64,000 nt of DNA from Halorubrum sp. CBA1229 (lineage in GTDB: Archaea; Halobacteriota; Halobacteria; Halobacteriales; Haloferacaceae). The first letter of the stretch is position 1, and each line of letters begins with the position of its first letter. Shown here in pieces: positions 44,480-53,286 of this stretch. Made by a program: the position numbers and the translations under genes. The stretch spans positions 2,852,001-2,916,000 of the forward strand of contig NZ_CP054585.1 in assembly GCF_003721435.2 (NCBI RefSeq), written 5' to 3'. The notes beneath the pieces are model-generated. The model saw only the letters and a list, made by a program, of their open reading frames with translations. It searched no databases and was not told the origin of the DNA.

Positions 44480-45261
44480 TACGGCGACGACTCGACGCGC
44501 GCTTTCGGCAGCAGTTCCTCGCGGTCGCGGGCCTCCAGCCACTCGACGAGCTGCACGAGCTGGTCGGTGGCCGCCTCGAACAGCCGCTCGGCCTTCTCCG
44601 GGGTCACGTCGGTCGGGTCGCCGAACGCGCCGTTCGCGGAGTTGTCGACCGAGTCGTAGAAGGTCCGGGCGCCGTGGACGACCGCGTCGGAGTCGTCGAG
44701 GTGAACCAACCCGTCGTCGCGGGCGTTCCTGAACTGGTCCTCGCGGACGAGTTCCGGGGCGATGTGGGTGATCATGGCGGTCTCCTTCGGCCCCGCGTGC
44801 GGGCCGTTGTGCTCGAACAGCTCGTCGACCAGCTCCGGGATCGACTCGTCCCACATCCACTCGAGCGCGTACGTCGTCCCGTCCTGGTGGAGCCGCCGGC
44901 CGACCTCGCGGAGGTGCTGGACGTTGCCGCCGTGGGCGTTCACGTAGACGACGCGGTCGATCCCGTGGTACGCGAGGTTCCGGGTGAACCCCTCGACGTA
45001 GTCCCGGAACTCCGGCGGGTCGACCCACATCGTCCCCGGGAACTGGCGGTGGTGGGGGCTGACGCCCACGTTGATCGTCGGGGTGCGGACGACGTCGGCC
45101 TCCTCGGCGGCGGCGCTCGCGAGCGCCTCGGCGATCAGATGGTCGGTCGCCAGCGGGAGGTGCGGGCCGTGCTGTTCGGTGGAGCCGAGCGGGACGAGGG
45201 CGACGGTGCCGTCGGACAGCTCCGCCGCGAGTTCCGGCCATGTGTGGTCGGCGAGATACAT
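44476..45261 (-). CDS. arfB: Creatininase-family formamide hydrolase, ArfB-like
   Basis: 261 residues from MYLADHTWPELAAELS. The metal-binding pattern of the family is present: VPLGSTEQHGPHLPLATDH, GVSPHHRQFPGT, YVNAHGGNVQHLREVG and GPHAGPKETAM. Archaeal ArfB deformylates the pyrimidine intermediate in the flavin and F420 pathways. The neighbouring pterin genes make that call attractive over creatininase. The protein sits head-to-head with aNAC, sharing about 106 bp. Confidence 0.84.
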   Translation of the reverse strand: MYLADHTWPELAAELSDGTVALVPLGSTEQHGPHLPLATDHLIAEALASAAAEEADVVRTPTINVGVSPHHRQFPGTMWVDPPEFRDYVEGFTRNLAYHGIDRVVYVNAHGGNVQHLREVGRRLHQDGTTYALEWMWDESIPELVDELFEHNGPHAGPKETAMITHIAPELVREDQFRNARDDGLVHLDDSDAVVHGARTFYDSVDNSANGAFGDPTDVTPEKAERLFEAATDQLVQLVEWLEARDREELLPKARVESSPY

Positions 45262-45367
45262 ACCCGAAGGTGTGGGTCGCGACGTATGAACCCAGCCGTC
45301 CCGGCGCGGTTCGCCGTCTCGTCCCGTGTCGCCACCCTTTTTGTGTCGTCCGGCCGAACTCGTTCCT

Positions 45368-45775
45368 ATGTTTGGAGGCGGCGGCATGAACCCGCGGAAG
45401 ATGAAACAGATGATGAAACAGATGGGGATCGACGTCGAGGAGCTCGACGCCGAGCGGGTCGTCATCGAGACGGCCGACGGCGACCTCGTCTTCGACGGCG
45501 CTCAGGTCACCAAGATGGACGCGCAGGGCCAGGAGACCTACCAGATCGTCGGCTCGCCTGAGGAGGTCGACGACGCGGGCGCCCGCGGGGGTCCCTCCGC
45601 GGTCGAGGGCGGGTCCACCGACGCGGCCGGCGAGATCGACGAGGCCGACGCCGGTATCCCCGACGAGGACGTGGCACTCGTCGCCGAGCGCGCGGGCGTG
45701 CCGCAGTCCACGGCCCGCGAGGCTCTCGAAGACAACGACGGCGACCTCGCGGCCGCGATCGCGGAGCTGGAGTGA
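45368..45775 (+). CDS. nac: Archaeal nascent polypeptide-associated complex protein (aNAC)
   Basis: 135 residues from [23 protein letters not shown] strand region ([32 protein letters not shown], split over residues 31-62), a Gly/Asp-rich linker and a C-terminal UBA helix bundle ([34 protein letters not shown], about 100-134). It binds ribosomes and emerging chains. CTTTTTGTG at about 45337-45345 is a weak TATA-like box. Confidence 0.95.
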   Translation: MFGGGGMNPRKMKQMMKQMGIDVEELDAERVVIETADGDLVFDGAQVTKMDAQGQETYQIVGSPEEVDDAGARGGPSAVEGGSTDAAGEIDEADAGIPDEDVALVAERAGVPQSTAREALEDNDGDLAAAIAELE

Positions 45776-45785
45776 CTGATTCGGC

Positions 45786-46526
45786 GTGACGGACGCCGCG
45801 TACCTGCTCGTCCACGAGGACCGGGAGTACCTGCTGGAGCCCGGCGAGGAGTTCGGCACCGACCTCGGCGTGCTCGAGGTCCCCGACGACGTCGCCGGCG
45901 GCGACACGGTCGAGACCCACCTCGGCACCGAGTTCGCGGTCCGCGAGCTCCGCGGCCCGGACCTGTTCAACCACCTCGAACGCACCGGCGCGCCGATGAT
46001 GCCGCGCGACGTGGGGCTCGTGATGGGCCACACCGGCGCGTCCAGCGGCGACCGCGTCCTCGACGCCGGCACCGGAACGGGGATCCTCGCCGCCTATCTC
46101 GGTCGGGCCGGCGCCGACGTGACCACCTACGAGGTCGACGACGAGTTCGCCGACGTCGCCCGCGCCAACATGGCGACCGCGGGCGTCGCCGACCGCGTCG
46201 AGGTCCGGACCGGCGACCTCACCGAGGAGCTGGACGGGCTCGCCGAGGTGGAGCCGTTCGACGCGCTCACGCTGGACACCGGCGACGCGCCGGCCGTCGT
46301 CGAGCGCGCCGACGAACTGCTCGTCTCGGGCGGCTGTCTCGCCGTCTACTCGCCGTTCGTCGAGGGCACCCGCGAGGCGGTCCTCGCCGCGCGCGAGGCC
46401 GGCCTCGACGGCATCGAAACGCTGGAGACGATCCAGCGCGAGATGGACTTCTCCGACCGCGGTTCCCGTCCCTCCACCGCGGGCGTCGGCCACACCGGCT
46501 ACCTCGTCTTCGCGCGGGCGCCCTGA
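45786..46526 (+). CDS. trmI: TrmI-type tRNA (adenine-N1) methyltransferase
   Basis: 246 residues, GTG start 10 bp after the aNAC stop. A small N-terminal beta domain is followed by the SAM-binding domain: RVLDAGTGTGILAAYLGRAG (motif I), TYEVDDEFADVARANM, VEVRTGDLTEEL, FDALTLDTGDAPAVVE (motif IV), then SGGCLAVYSP. Archaeal TrmI methylates A57/A58. Motif IV lacks a Pro after the Asp, so a related N1-methyltransferase is an alternative. Probably co-transcribed with aNAC. Confidence 0.88.
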   Translation: MTDAAYLLVHEDREYLLEPGEEFGTDLGVLEVPDDVAGGDTVETHLGTEFAVRELRGPDLFNHLERTGAPMMPRDVGLVMGHTGASSGDRVLDAGTGTGILAAYLGRAGADVTTYEVDDEFADVARANMATAGVADRVEVRTGDLTEELDGLAEVEPFDALTLDTGDAPAVVERADELLVSGGCLAVYSPFVEGTREAVLAAREAGLDGIETLETIQREMDFSDRGSRPSTAGVGHTGYLVFARAP

Positions 46527-46567
46527 CCGGGCGCAACGTTCTTTCCGATTCCGCCGCCACGGAGCGT

Positions 46568-47692
46568 ATGGGTTCCCCGGGGGACGGCGACGGCGCTACC
46601 GCCGACAGCTCCGACGCTCCCGACAGCTCTGACGCCCCCGACGGCTCCGACGCCCCCGACGGCTCCGACGAACCCTCCGAAGTCGCCGTCGCGGTCGATC
46701 GGTGGGGCGGGGAGCTCGCGACCGCGGTCGAGTCGGCGCTCGCGGGACGGTCCGGCGTCGTCGCCGTCGGCGTTCCGCTCGGGCTGCTTCCGCCCGTCCT
46801 CGCGGCCCGACGGCGGACCGACGACGCCGAGCCGTGGCGGATCGCCTGTCGGCCCGGTGCCGTCGACGCGCTCGCTCGGGCGTTCGTCCTCGGTACCGAC
46901 GTCGCCGAGGCGGTCGCGGACGGATCGCTCGAACTCCGGACGCCCGCTGACGACGGGGCTTCCGGAGACCTATTGAAAGCCGATGCCGCCGCTCGCTCGC
47001 TCGCGTTCGCGACGCCCGACCGCGTCGACGCGGTCGCCGGCCCCCGCGCGGACCGGGCCCTCCTCTCGGAGACGGGAGACGCGACCGCGGCCGCGGCGCA
47101 CCGGGCCGCGACGGCTCGGTTCGAGGCGGCGACGCCCGCGACCGTCGAGATGCCCTCGCGGACCCGCCTGCTCGCCGCGGCGCGCGAGGTCCTCGACGAC
47201 CGGTTCGCCGACGACCTGGCGGCGGTCCTCGACGCGCTCGACTACGGCGCGGTCGGGCGGACCGTGGCGCCCGCCGATCGAACCCTCCTCGTCGCGCTGG
47301 CGGCCCGCCACGATCACCTCTTTCGGGACCTCAGGCGGTGGGTCGACGGCGCGGGCGGCGAGGGGGGCGAGGGCGACGGCGCTGGCGGCGAGGGGACCGA
47401 AGGCGACGACGCCGAAGGGGACGCCGACCGCGTCGCGATCGCGCCCGGACAGGAGCTCACGGCCGACCGGCGCGCGCTCGTGGAGCGGGAGCTGATCGAG
47501 TCGATCAAGGTTCCGATGGGGGCGGGGCGACCCAAGCTCCGGCTCAGGGCGGTCGACGAGGTGCTCTTGCGGGCACGGCCGAGCGAGGTGCTCAGCGTGC
47601 TCCGCGGGCGGTTCGCGCTCCCGCTCGACGGGGACGGCACGCTCCGGCGGGGTCCCGACGGCGAGGGGCGCCGGCCGGTGTGGGACCGCTAG
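46568..47692 (+). CDS. Haloarchaeal protein, possibly TbsP/DUF5821-like regulator
   Basis: 374 residues. The N-terminus is a repeated DAPDSS/DAPDGS stretch (15-18 bp DNA repeats). An alpha/beta domain follows (VVAVGVPLGLLPPVLAARR; PWRIACRPGAVDALARAF). The C-terminal half contains a helix-turn-helix-like region (RFADDLAAVLDALDYGAVGR), a charged linker and a final domain with MGAGRPKLRLRAVDEVLLRA. I suspect the DUF5821/TbsP family from memory, but the evidence is weak. Codon use supports coding. Confidence 0.6.
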   Translation: MGSPGDGDGATADSSDAPDSSDAPDGSDAPDGSDEPSEVAVAVDRWGGELATAVESALAGRSGVVAVGVPLGLLPPVLAARRRTDDAEPWRIACRPGAVDALARAFVLGTDVAEAVADGSLELRTPADDGASGDLLKADAAARSLAFATPDRVDAVAGPRADRALLSETGDATAAAAHRAATARFEAATPATVEMPSRTRLLAAAREVLDDRFADDLAAVLDALDYGAVGRTVAPADRTLLVALAARHDHLFRDLRRWVDGAGGEGGEGDGAGGEGTEGDDAEGDADRVAIAPGQELTADRRALVERELIESIKVPMGAGRPKLRLRAVDEVLLRARPSEVLSVLRGRFALPLDGDGTLRRGPDGEGRRPVWDR

Positions 47693-47785
47693 CGGCGACG
47701 CGGGCGGGCGGCGGTCGCGGGACCGCCTCCTCGTCGGTGCGCCGACGTGACAAGAACTAACTCCCGGCGGCGCCCCCGAACGGGT

Positions 47786-48907
47786 ATGCCGAACTTCTCC
47801 GACAGGGTCGAGCGGATCTCCATCAGCGGGATCCGCGAGGTGTTCGAGGCGGCCGGCGACGACGCGATCAACCTCGGGCTCGGGCAGCCCGACTTCCCCA
47901 CGCCAGCGCACGCGAGGCAGGCCGCCGTCGACGCGATCGAGGACGGGAAGGCGGACGCCTACACCGAGAACAAGGGGACCCGGTCGCTGCGGGAGGCGAT
48001 CGCGGAGAAACACCGGGCGGACCAGGGGATCGACCTCGATCCCGGGAACGTGATCGCCACTGCGGGGGGGAGCGAGGCGCTCCACGTCGCGATGGAGGCG
48101 CACGTGAGCGAGGGCGACGAGGTCGTGATCCCGGATCCGGGATTCGTCTCGTACGACGCGCTCACGAAACTCGCGGGCGGCGAGCCCGTCCCCGCCCCGC
48201 TGCGCGACGACCTCACGATCGACCCGGCCGCGATCGAGGACGCGATCACCGACGACACCGCGGCGTTCGTGGTGAACTCGCCCGGCAACCCCACCGGGGC
48301 GGTCTCCTCCGAGGAAGACGTGCGGGAGTTCGCGCGGATCGCGGACGAACACGACGTGCTCTGTATCTCCGACGAGGTGTACGAGTACACCGTCTTCGAC
48401 GGCGAGCACTACTCGCCGATGGAGTTCGCGGAGACGGACAGCGTCGTCGTCGTCAACTCCGCCTCGAAGCTGTTCTCGATGACGGGCTGGCGGCTCGGCT
48501 GGGTGTACGGCTCCGACGAGCGCGTCGAGCGCATGCTGCGCGTCCACCAGTACGCGCAGGCCTGCGCGTCGGCCCCGGCGCAGTACGCGGCCGAGGGCGC
48601 GCTGCGCGGCGACCGCGGGATCGTCGACGAGATGACCGCCTCCTTCGAGCGCCGCCGCGACCTCCTGTTGGAGGGGTTCGATGATATTGGCCTCGACTGT
48701 CCCACCCCGCAGGGCGCCTTCTACGCGATGCCGCGGGTGCCCGAGGGGTTCGTCGACGAGTGCCTCGACCGCGGGGTGATCGTCGTCCCCGGCGAGGCGT
48801 TCGGCGAGCACGGCCGCGGCCACGCGCGCATCTCGTACGCGACCGACGAGAGCGAGCTCCGGGAGGCGCTCGACGTGATGGCGGAGGCCTACGAGGCGGC
48901 GAAGTAG
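47786..48907 (+). CDS. Class I/II PLP aminotransferase
   Basis: 373 residues from MPNFSDRVERISISGIREVF. Fold type I motifs: NLGLGQPDFPTPAHAR, YTENKGTRSLREAIAEKHR, ATAGGSEALHVAM, VNSPGNPTGAVSS, CISDEVYEYTVFDG and the PLP-lysine in NSASKLFSMTGWRLGW, then the substrate Arg in HARISYATDESEL. It is likely an aspartate/aromatic-type or related aminotransferase; substrate not determined. The 438-bp inverted-repeat element lies 32 bp after its stop. Confidence 0.9.
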   Translation: MPNFSDRVERISISGIREVFEAAGDDAINLGLGQPDFPTPAHARQAAVDAIEDGKADAYTENKGTRSLREAIAEKHRADQGIDLDPGNVIATAGGSEALHVAMEAHVSEGDEVVIPDPGFVSYDALTKLAGGEPVPAPLRDDLTIDPAAIEDAITDDTAAFVVNSPGNPTGAVSSEEDVREFARIADEHDVLCISDEVYEYTVFDGEHYSPMEFAETDSVVVVNSASKLFSMTGWRLGWVYGSDERVERMLRVHQYAQACASAPAQYAAEGALRGDRGIVDEMTASFERRRDLLLEGFDDIGLDCPTPQGAFYAMPRVPEGFVDECLDRGVIVVPGEAFGEHGRGHARISYATDESELREALDVMAEAYEAAK

Positions 48908-48939
48908 GTGACGAGGCACGAGGCGAGGTAGGGACGAGG

Positions 48940-49377
48940 GAGTCTGTTGAACTCCAATTTTTCAGAAACATTCTCGACTGAAACAGCCGGTCGGTGAAGC
49001 GTGCGTATCAATCGTTATTAGAACGAGTACAGTTCTATCCGCACCTGAGAACACACCGAATTAGTTTTCGGGAGAGGCAACTGTACCTTCGACAAGTATG
49101 CCCTCCGAGAAGACGTGTCCCGATTGCGAGGAACCACTGGAACGGATGGAACTACAAGGAACCGACGCCGTTGGCGAACTATCTATCGTCTCACCATCGA
49201 CGGACGACGGATTTCTTAGTAGTATCCGAGCGGATGAGATTCTGACGCCAGTTCCATACGTTTGCCCCGAGTGCCGACGAACCCTCCTGTATGCCGAAAA
49301 GTAGCCGATACGTTAGTCACCTGTATTGACCACAACCGGATCAAAATAGATCACCTGTTACGGATTTCAACAGAGCC
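48940..49377. mobile_element. 438-bp inverted-repeat element (MITE-like) with 8-bp target duplication
   Basis: Left end GAGTCTGTTGAACTCC (48940-48955) and right end, on the minus strand, GGCTCTGTTGAAATCC (49362-49377) match at 13 of 16 positions. Both are directly flanked by GGACGAGG (48932-48939 and 49378-49385). The inside is AT-rich compared with neighbours. The ends resemble IS6-family termini, which also make 8-bp duplications, but no transposase is present. The only open frame that looks real is a zinc-ribbon gene. Host DNA just left is rich in GACGAGG-like words, which slightly weakens the duplication call. Confidence 0.8.
49098..49304 (+). CDS. Small zinc-ribbon protein carried inside the inverted-repeat element
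   Basis: 68 residues, MPSEKTCPDCEEPLERMELQ to VPYVCPECRRTLLYAEK, with CPDC and CPEC pairs framing an acidic strand region. No further domain. It lies wholly between the two terminal repeats. Codon use is more AT-rich than neighbours. The two Cys pairs make it a convincing gene, and an untranslated 140-bp leader separates it from the left end. Function is unknown; DNA- or protein-binding is plausible. Confidence 0.75.
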   Translation: MPSEKTCPDCEEPLERMELQGTDAVGELSIVSPSTDDGFLSSIRADEILTPVPYVCPECRRTLLYAEK

Positions 49378-49512
49378 GGACGAGGTAGGGAGACAGAATG
49401 CAAAGCGGCTGCAGGATACTGGCAACACCTGCCAAACGATAACTAAAGAGCATTACCCGGGCGCGGGAGGTTTCCGCAAGTTATACTGCGACCGACGGAG
49501 TACCGAGAGGTA

Positions 49513-50715
49513 ATGGACCGGAACATTCAGGTCAGCCGTCTCGACCGGCGGGCCGTCGAGGACCAAGAGGTCGAGATCGTCGAGCGGAAGGGTATCGGAC
49601 ACCCTGACTCGATCTGTGACGGAATCGCGGAGTCGGTGTCGCGGGCGCTCTCGCAGCTCTACTTGGACCGCGTCGGAAAGGTGCTTCACTACAACACGGA
49701 CGAGACCCAGCTCGTCGCCGGGCGCGCCGCGCCCGCCTACGGCGGCGGCGAGGTCGTCGAGCCGATCTACGTGCTCATCGTCGGGCGCGCCACGAAGGAG
49801 TACGACGGCCAGCAGCTCCCGGTCGACTCGACCGCGCTGGCGGCCGCCCGCGACTACCTCGCGGAGGCGATCCCGGAGCTGGAGTACGGCACCGACGTCG
49901 TCGTCGACGCCAAGCTCGGCGAGGGCTCCGGCGACCTCCAGGACGTCTTCGGCGAGGAGACCCAGCAGGTCCCGATGGCGAACGACACCTCCTTCGGCGT
50001 CGGCCACGCCCCCCTCACCGAGACCGAGACGATCGTTCACGAGGCCGAGCGCGCGCTCAACGGACGCTACCACGACGAGCACCCCGAGCTCGGCCCCGAC
50101 GTGAAGATCATGGGCAAACGCGAGGGCGACCGGATCGACATCACGGTCGCGGCCGCGATGGTCGACCGCTACGTCGACGGGCTCGACGAGTACGACGACG
50201 CGGTCGACGATGTGCGCGAGTTCGTCACCGGGCTCGCCGAGGACCACACCGACCGCGAGGTCCACGTCGACGTCAACACCGCCGACGACTACGACGAGGG
50301 GTCGGTGTACCTCACCGTCACCGGCACCTCCGCGGAGCAGGGGGACGACGGCTCGGTCGGGCGCGGCAACCGCGCGAACGGCCTCATCACCCCGAACCGA
50401 CCGATGTCGATGGAGGCGACCTCCGGGAAGAACCCCGTCAACCACATCGGGAAGATCTACAACCTGCTTTCGACCCGGATCGCCGAGTCGGTCACCGACG
50501 AGGTCGACGGGATCCGCGACCTGCAGGTCCGCCTGCTCTCGCAGATCGGCCGGCCGATCGACGAGCCCCACGTCGCCGACGCGCAGCTCGTCACCGAGGA
50601 GGGGGTCGCGATCGGCGACATCGAGCCGGAGGTCCTCGAGATCGTCGACCGCGAGCTGAACGACGTCACCGACGTGACCCGCAGCGTCATCGACGGCGAC
50701 GTCTCGACGTTCTGA
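49513..50715 (+). CDS. mat: Archaeal S-adenosylmethionine synthetase
   Basis: 400 residues. The archaeal type is plain from [55 protein letters not shown] (split over about residues 58-94), [25 protein letters not shown] and [25 protein letters not shown]. It makes SAM from methionine and ATP. Length is normal. The start follows a purine-rich ACCGAGAGGTA at 49501-49511, a possible SD. Confidence 0.96.
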   Translation: MDRNIQVSRLDRRAVEDQEVEIVERKGIGHPDSICDGIAESVSRALSQLYLDRVGKVLHYNTDETQLVAGRAAPAYGGGEVVEPIYVLIVGRATKEYDGQQLPVDSTALAAARDYLAEAIPELEYGTDVVVDAKLGEGSGDLQDVFGEETQQVPMANDTSFGVGHAPLTETETIVHEAERALNGRYHDEHPELGPDVKIMGKREGDRIDITVAAAMVDRYVDGLDEYDDAVDDVREFVTGLAEDHTDREVHVDVNTADDYDEGSVYLTVTGTSAEQGDDGSVGRGNRANGLITPNRPMSMEATSGKNPVNHIGKIYNLLSTRIAESVTDEVDGIRDLQVRLLSQIGRPIDEPHVADAQLVTEEGVAIGDIEPEVLEIVDRELNDVTDVTRSVIDGDVSTF

Positions 50716-50720
50716 GTCGG

Positions 50721-50766
50721 CCGCGTTCGACGATCCCGAGCCACCCGCGTTCGACGATCCCGAGCC
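50721..50766. repeat. 22-bp direct repeat (24-bp period) just after the mat stop
   Basis: CCGCGTTCGACGATCCCGAG followed by CC occurs at 50721 and again at 50745, identical over 22 bp, starting 5 bp after the stop codon. Confidence 0.92.
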
Positions 50767-50810
50767 GAACGACCGCAACCGATTTGGGGAGCGGGCGAGA
50801 CCGACAGCGT

Positions 50811-51263
50811 GTGACGCGGGTGTGTCTCCTCGGCGATCCGGACGTCAACCTCACCTACGAGCTGCTGTCTCGGGAGACCGCCCGGGACGCGCTCGCGACG
50901 TACGACATCGAGGAGCCGTTCGCGAACAGCCTCGCGGTCGACACCGTGAGCCTCGGCGCCGCCGTCGCGCTGTTGAACGACCTCAACTGGTACCTCGTGC
51001 GCTTCGTCGACGAGGCGCTCGTCCGCGAGCCGTCGATCTCCACCGACGAGTGGCTCTCGCGCGACCTCGCCCGCGAGGTTCGCGACGGCGCCGTCCCGCC
51101 CGAGGAGACCGACCAGCGCCTGAAGGTGTTCGGCCTCGTCGACGGGCGGCCGGTCGAGCCGCTGTACGTTCGGCGGCAACAGGGCGAGACGCCCGAATAC
51201 GACCTCCGTGACGTCGACGAGACGGTGATCGTCCGGGTGAGCGAGTCGGAATTCTCGGGGTAA
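50811..51263 (+). CDS. DUF5804-like haloarchaeal protein
   Basis: 150 residues from a GTG at 50811 (MTRVCLLGDPDVNLTYELLS). Mixed alpha/beta, with LNDLNWYLVRFVDEALVREP and VDGRPVEPLYVRRQQGETPEYDL. I recall this pattern as DUF5804, function unknown. No membrane segment or signal. The composite repeat, copy C, begins 33 bp after the stop. Confidence 0.72.
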   Translation: MTRVCLLGDPDVNLTYELLSRETARDALATYDIEEPFANSLAVDTVSLGAAVALLNDLNWYLVRFVDEALVREPSISTDEWLSRDLAREVRDGAVPPEETDQRLKVFGLVDGRPVEPLYVRRQQGETPEYDLRDVDETVIVRVSESEFSG

Positions 51264-51296
51264 GTGGCGGATAGGGGCGTTTGTTTATAAGATAGC

Positions 51297-51682
51297 GCGG
51301 TGAACAGGTCCAAACCCCCAGCTGCGCGTTTATAAGTGACCGACCGAAACCTGGCACTGAAGCGGTCCAAAGCCCCAGCCGCTCGTCGGTACGTCGTCGC
51401 GATCGCTGTAGGGGAGAACACCTCCAAAGCCCCAGCCGCGAGGACTCGATGGGCTCGCTGCGGTCCTCGTCGCTCACTTCATTCGCTCCTGCGGTCCTTG
51501 CGTCGCCCGTCTTCGCCCTCGCGGCTGCCCCTTTGAATCCCACCCCTCACCGCGACCGCACCTCACGCCTCCCCAGCCTCGTCGCTCGCTCGGGGCTCCC
51601 TTCGGTCGCCCACATCACTCGCGACTCCCTCGCACGCGCTCCTCGCGCCCGAAGGGCGCTCGGAGGCGCGCGCCACCGGAAC
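51297..51682 (+). repeat. Composite dispersed repeat, copy C
   Basis: Three cores related to CCAAAGCCCCAGCCG begin at 51309, 51366 and 51423, each 57 bp apart. A palindrome follows with 9-bp perfect arms (51435-51443 and 51517-51525). The tail continues through CCCACC and a region similar to copy B, to the same GGC-CGCGCCACC end at about 51682. This accounts for the 474-bp gap between the DUF5804-like gene and thuA. Confidence 0.86.
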
Positions 51683-51737
51683 GATCTTTTTCGCTCCGGA
51701 TACGATCGTACAAGTCAATCGGGCGGCGAAGGCGCGT

Positions 51738-52481
51738 ATGGCACGCGTCACGGTCTGGAACGAGTACCGTCACGAGCGCGAGAGCGACGTCGTCGCCGAC
51801 CGCTATCCCGACGGGATCCACGCGGTCCTCGCGGAGGTCTTCGAGGAGGCGGGCCACGACGTCCGCACCGCCACGCTCGACGAGGGACCCGAGCACGGCC
51901 TCACCGAGGCGGTCCTCGACGACACCGACGTGCTCACGTGGTGGGGCCACGCCGCCCACGACGAGGTGCGCGACGAGGTCGTCGACCGCGTCCACGAGCG
52001 GGTGCTCGACGGGATGGGCCTCTTGGTGCTTCACTCCGCGCACTACTCGAAGATCTTCAAGAAGCTGATGGGCACCAGCTGCTCGCTGAAGTGGCGGGAG
52101 GCCGCCGAGACGGAGCGGCTCTGGGCGATCGAGCCGAGCCACCCGATCGCCGACGGGATCGGCGAGTACATCGAGGTCGACGAGGCGGAGATGTACGGCG
52201 AGCGCTTCGACGTTCCCGCGCCGGACACGCTCGTTTTCAACTCCTGGTTCGAAGGCGGCGAGACGTTCCGATCCGGCTGCTGTTACCGCCGCGGCAGCGG
52301 GAAGGTGTTCTACTTCCGCCCGGGCCACGAGACGTATCCGGTGTACTACAACGACGACGTCCGGCGGGTGCTCCGGAACGCGGTCGAGTGGGCGGAACCG
52401 GGCGACGGCCCGAATCCCGAATTCGGCAACGCCGACCCGATCGAGGATATCGACACGAGCGACGACCGAACGGTCCACTAG
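51738..52481 (+). CDS. ThuA-like (trehalose-utilisation family) protein
   Basis: 247 residues from [20 protein letters not shown]. The class-I glutamine-amidotransferase-like fold shows in [76 protein letters not shown] (split over residues 178-214). ThuA-like proteins are linked to trehalose or disaccharide use in bacteria, though the enzyme activity is unknown. The stop codon is duplicated in a 22-bp repeat. Confidence 0.88.
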   Translation: MARVTVWNEYRHERESDVVADRYPDGIHAVLAEVFEEAGHDVRTATLDEGPEHGLTEAVLDDTDVLTWWGHAAHDEVRDEVVDRVHERVLDGMGLLVLHSAHYSKIFKKLMGTSCSLKWREAAETERLWAIEPSHPIADGIGEYIEVDEAEMYGERFDVPAPDTLVFNSWFEGGETFRSGCCYRRGSGKVFYFRPGHETYPVYYNDDVRRVLRNAVEWAEPGDGPNPEFGNADPIEDIDTSDDRTVH

Positions 52482-52502
52482 CGACGACCGAACGGTCCAC
52501 TA
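52459..52502. repeat. 22-bp perfect tandem duplication across the thuA stop
   Basis: GCGACGACCGAACGGTCCAC followed by TA occurs at 52459 and 52481, identical, with the thuA stop (52479-52481) at the junction. Confidence 0.95.
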
Positions 52503-52533
52503 GCGGCGGTTCGCGGGCCGCTCGCTCGCGCCC

Positions 52534-53211
52534 TCACGACACCTCGCGAAGCTCCATGAACGCGGTCATCACGGCCGACTCCGCTTTCCGGAGGTGCTCC
52601 GACGCGGTGCTCGCGGAGGCGTCGATCCGCGCCGCGACCTCCTCGACGGTCGCTTCCCGGGGTGCGTCGTAGTAGCCGCTCTCGACGGCGGCCGCGAGCG
52701 CGTCGAACTGCCGGTCGGTCAGCTCCGGATCGAAGAGGTGCTGCCGCCAGTCGTACTCGCCGATCCGGAGGACGGTGGTGTCGATCCGCTCCGGGAGGCC
52801 CGCGAGCGCCTCCCGGAGCGGGCCGCCGTTCCCGATCGCCGTCAGCCGCGCGATCCCATTCGGGCGGAAGTCGATCGGCGGGACGACGACGACGCCCGTT
52901 CGCTGGAGCGGGTCGAACGTCGCGTCGTCGGCGCCGTCGCGACGCTGCGTGAGGAAGACGTAGTGACCCGATTCGTCGATCCGGGTCACGTCGAACTCCC
53001 GAATGCGGTCGACCGACCGAAGCGCGTCGGTGTACACGTCGATGTCCCCCTCTACGTAGAAGAGGAAGGTGTCGTCCGGTTCGCCGAACACCGTCCCCTG
53101 AACGAGCACGTCGCGCTCGATAGCGTCGGACTCGTCGATGAGCCGGTGTATCGGGTGCATGAGTTCCGGCGGATACCGGAGTTCGACTCGGAGGTACTTC
53201 ACGCCGGCCAC
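52534..53211 (-). CDS. HTH_10 family (bacterio-opsin activator-like) regulator
   Basis: 225 residues. The N-terminal about 150 form a GAF-like or BAT-type sensory region (ELRYPPELMHPIHRLIDESD). The C-terminal HTH_10 reads LTDRQFDALAAAVESGYYDAPREATVEEVAARIDASASTASEHLRKAES (split over residues 167-215). It diverges from the orphan nuoCD gene with 75 bp between starts and may regulate it; this is inferred from position. Confidence 0.9.
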   Translation of the reverse strand: MAGVKYLRVELRYPPELMHPIHRLIDESDAIERDVLVQGTVFGEPDDTFLFYVEGDIDVYTDALRSVDRIREFDVTRIDESGHYVFLTQRRDGADDATFDPLQRTGVVVVPPIDFRPNGIARLTAIGNGGPLREALAGLPERIDTTVLRIGEYDWRQHLFDPELTDRQFDALAAAVESGYYDAPREATVEEVAARIDASASTASEHLRKAESAVMTAFMELREVS

Positions 53212-53225
53212 TGTTCACGGATCCG

Positions 53226-53235
53226 GTATAAATAC
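53226..53235 (-). promoter_or_regulatory. TATA-like box between the HTH_10 regulator and nuoCD
   Basis: GTATAAATAC is close to palindromic and could serve either strand. It is 15-24 bp upstream of the regulator ATG and about 52-61 bp upstream of nuoCD. Confidence 0.5.
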
Positions 53236-53286
53236 CCGTCCTGATCCGGCAGAAGACTCGGATGGTCCGGACGCGTCGGTTCACCC

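Noticed and set aside
48994-49245. A second overlapping frame inside the inverted-repeat element
   Set aside because: It overlaps the zinc-ribbon gene in another frame, lacks any motif and has a basic composition, while the zinc-ribbon frame has two clear Cys pairs.
6641-51682. The 57-bp units as CRISPR arrays
   Set aside because: The middles are partly conserved rather than unique, the units are only two or three, no cas genes are present and each array ends in a palindrome and tail, so this is a different repeat class.
53226-53235. The near-palindromic GTATAAATAC as an operator
   Set aside because: A TATA function explains it fully and no second copy or flanking symmetric half-sites were seen.
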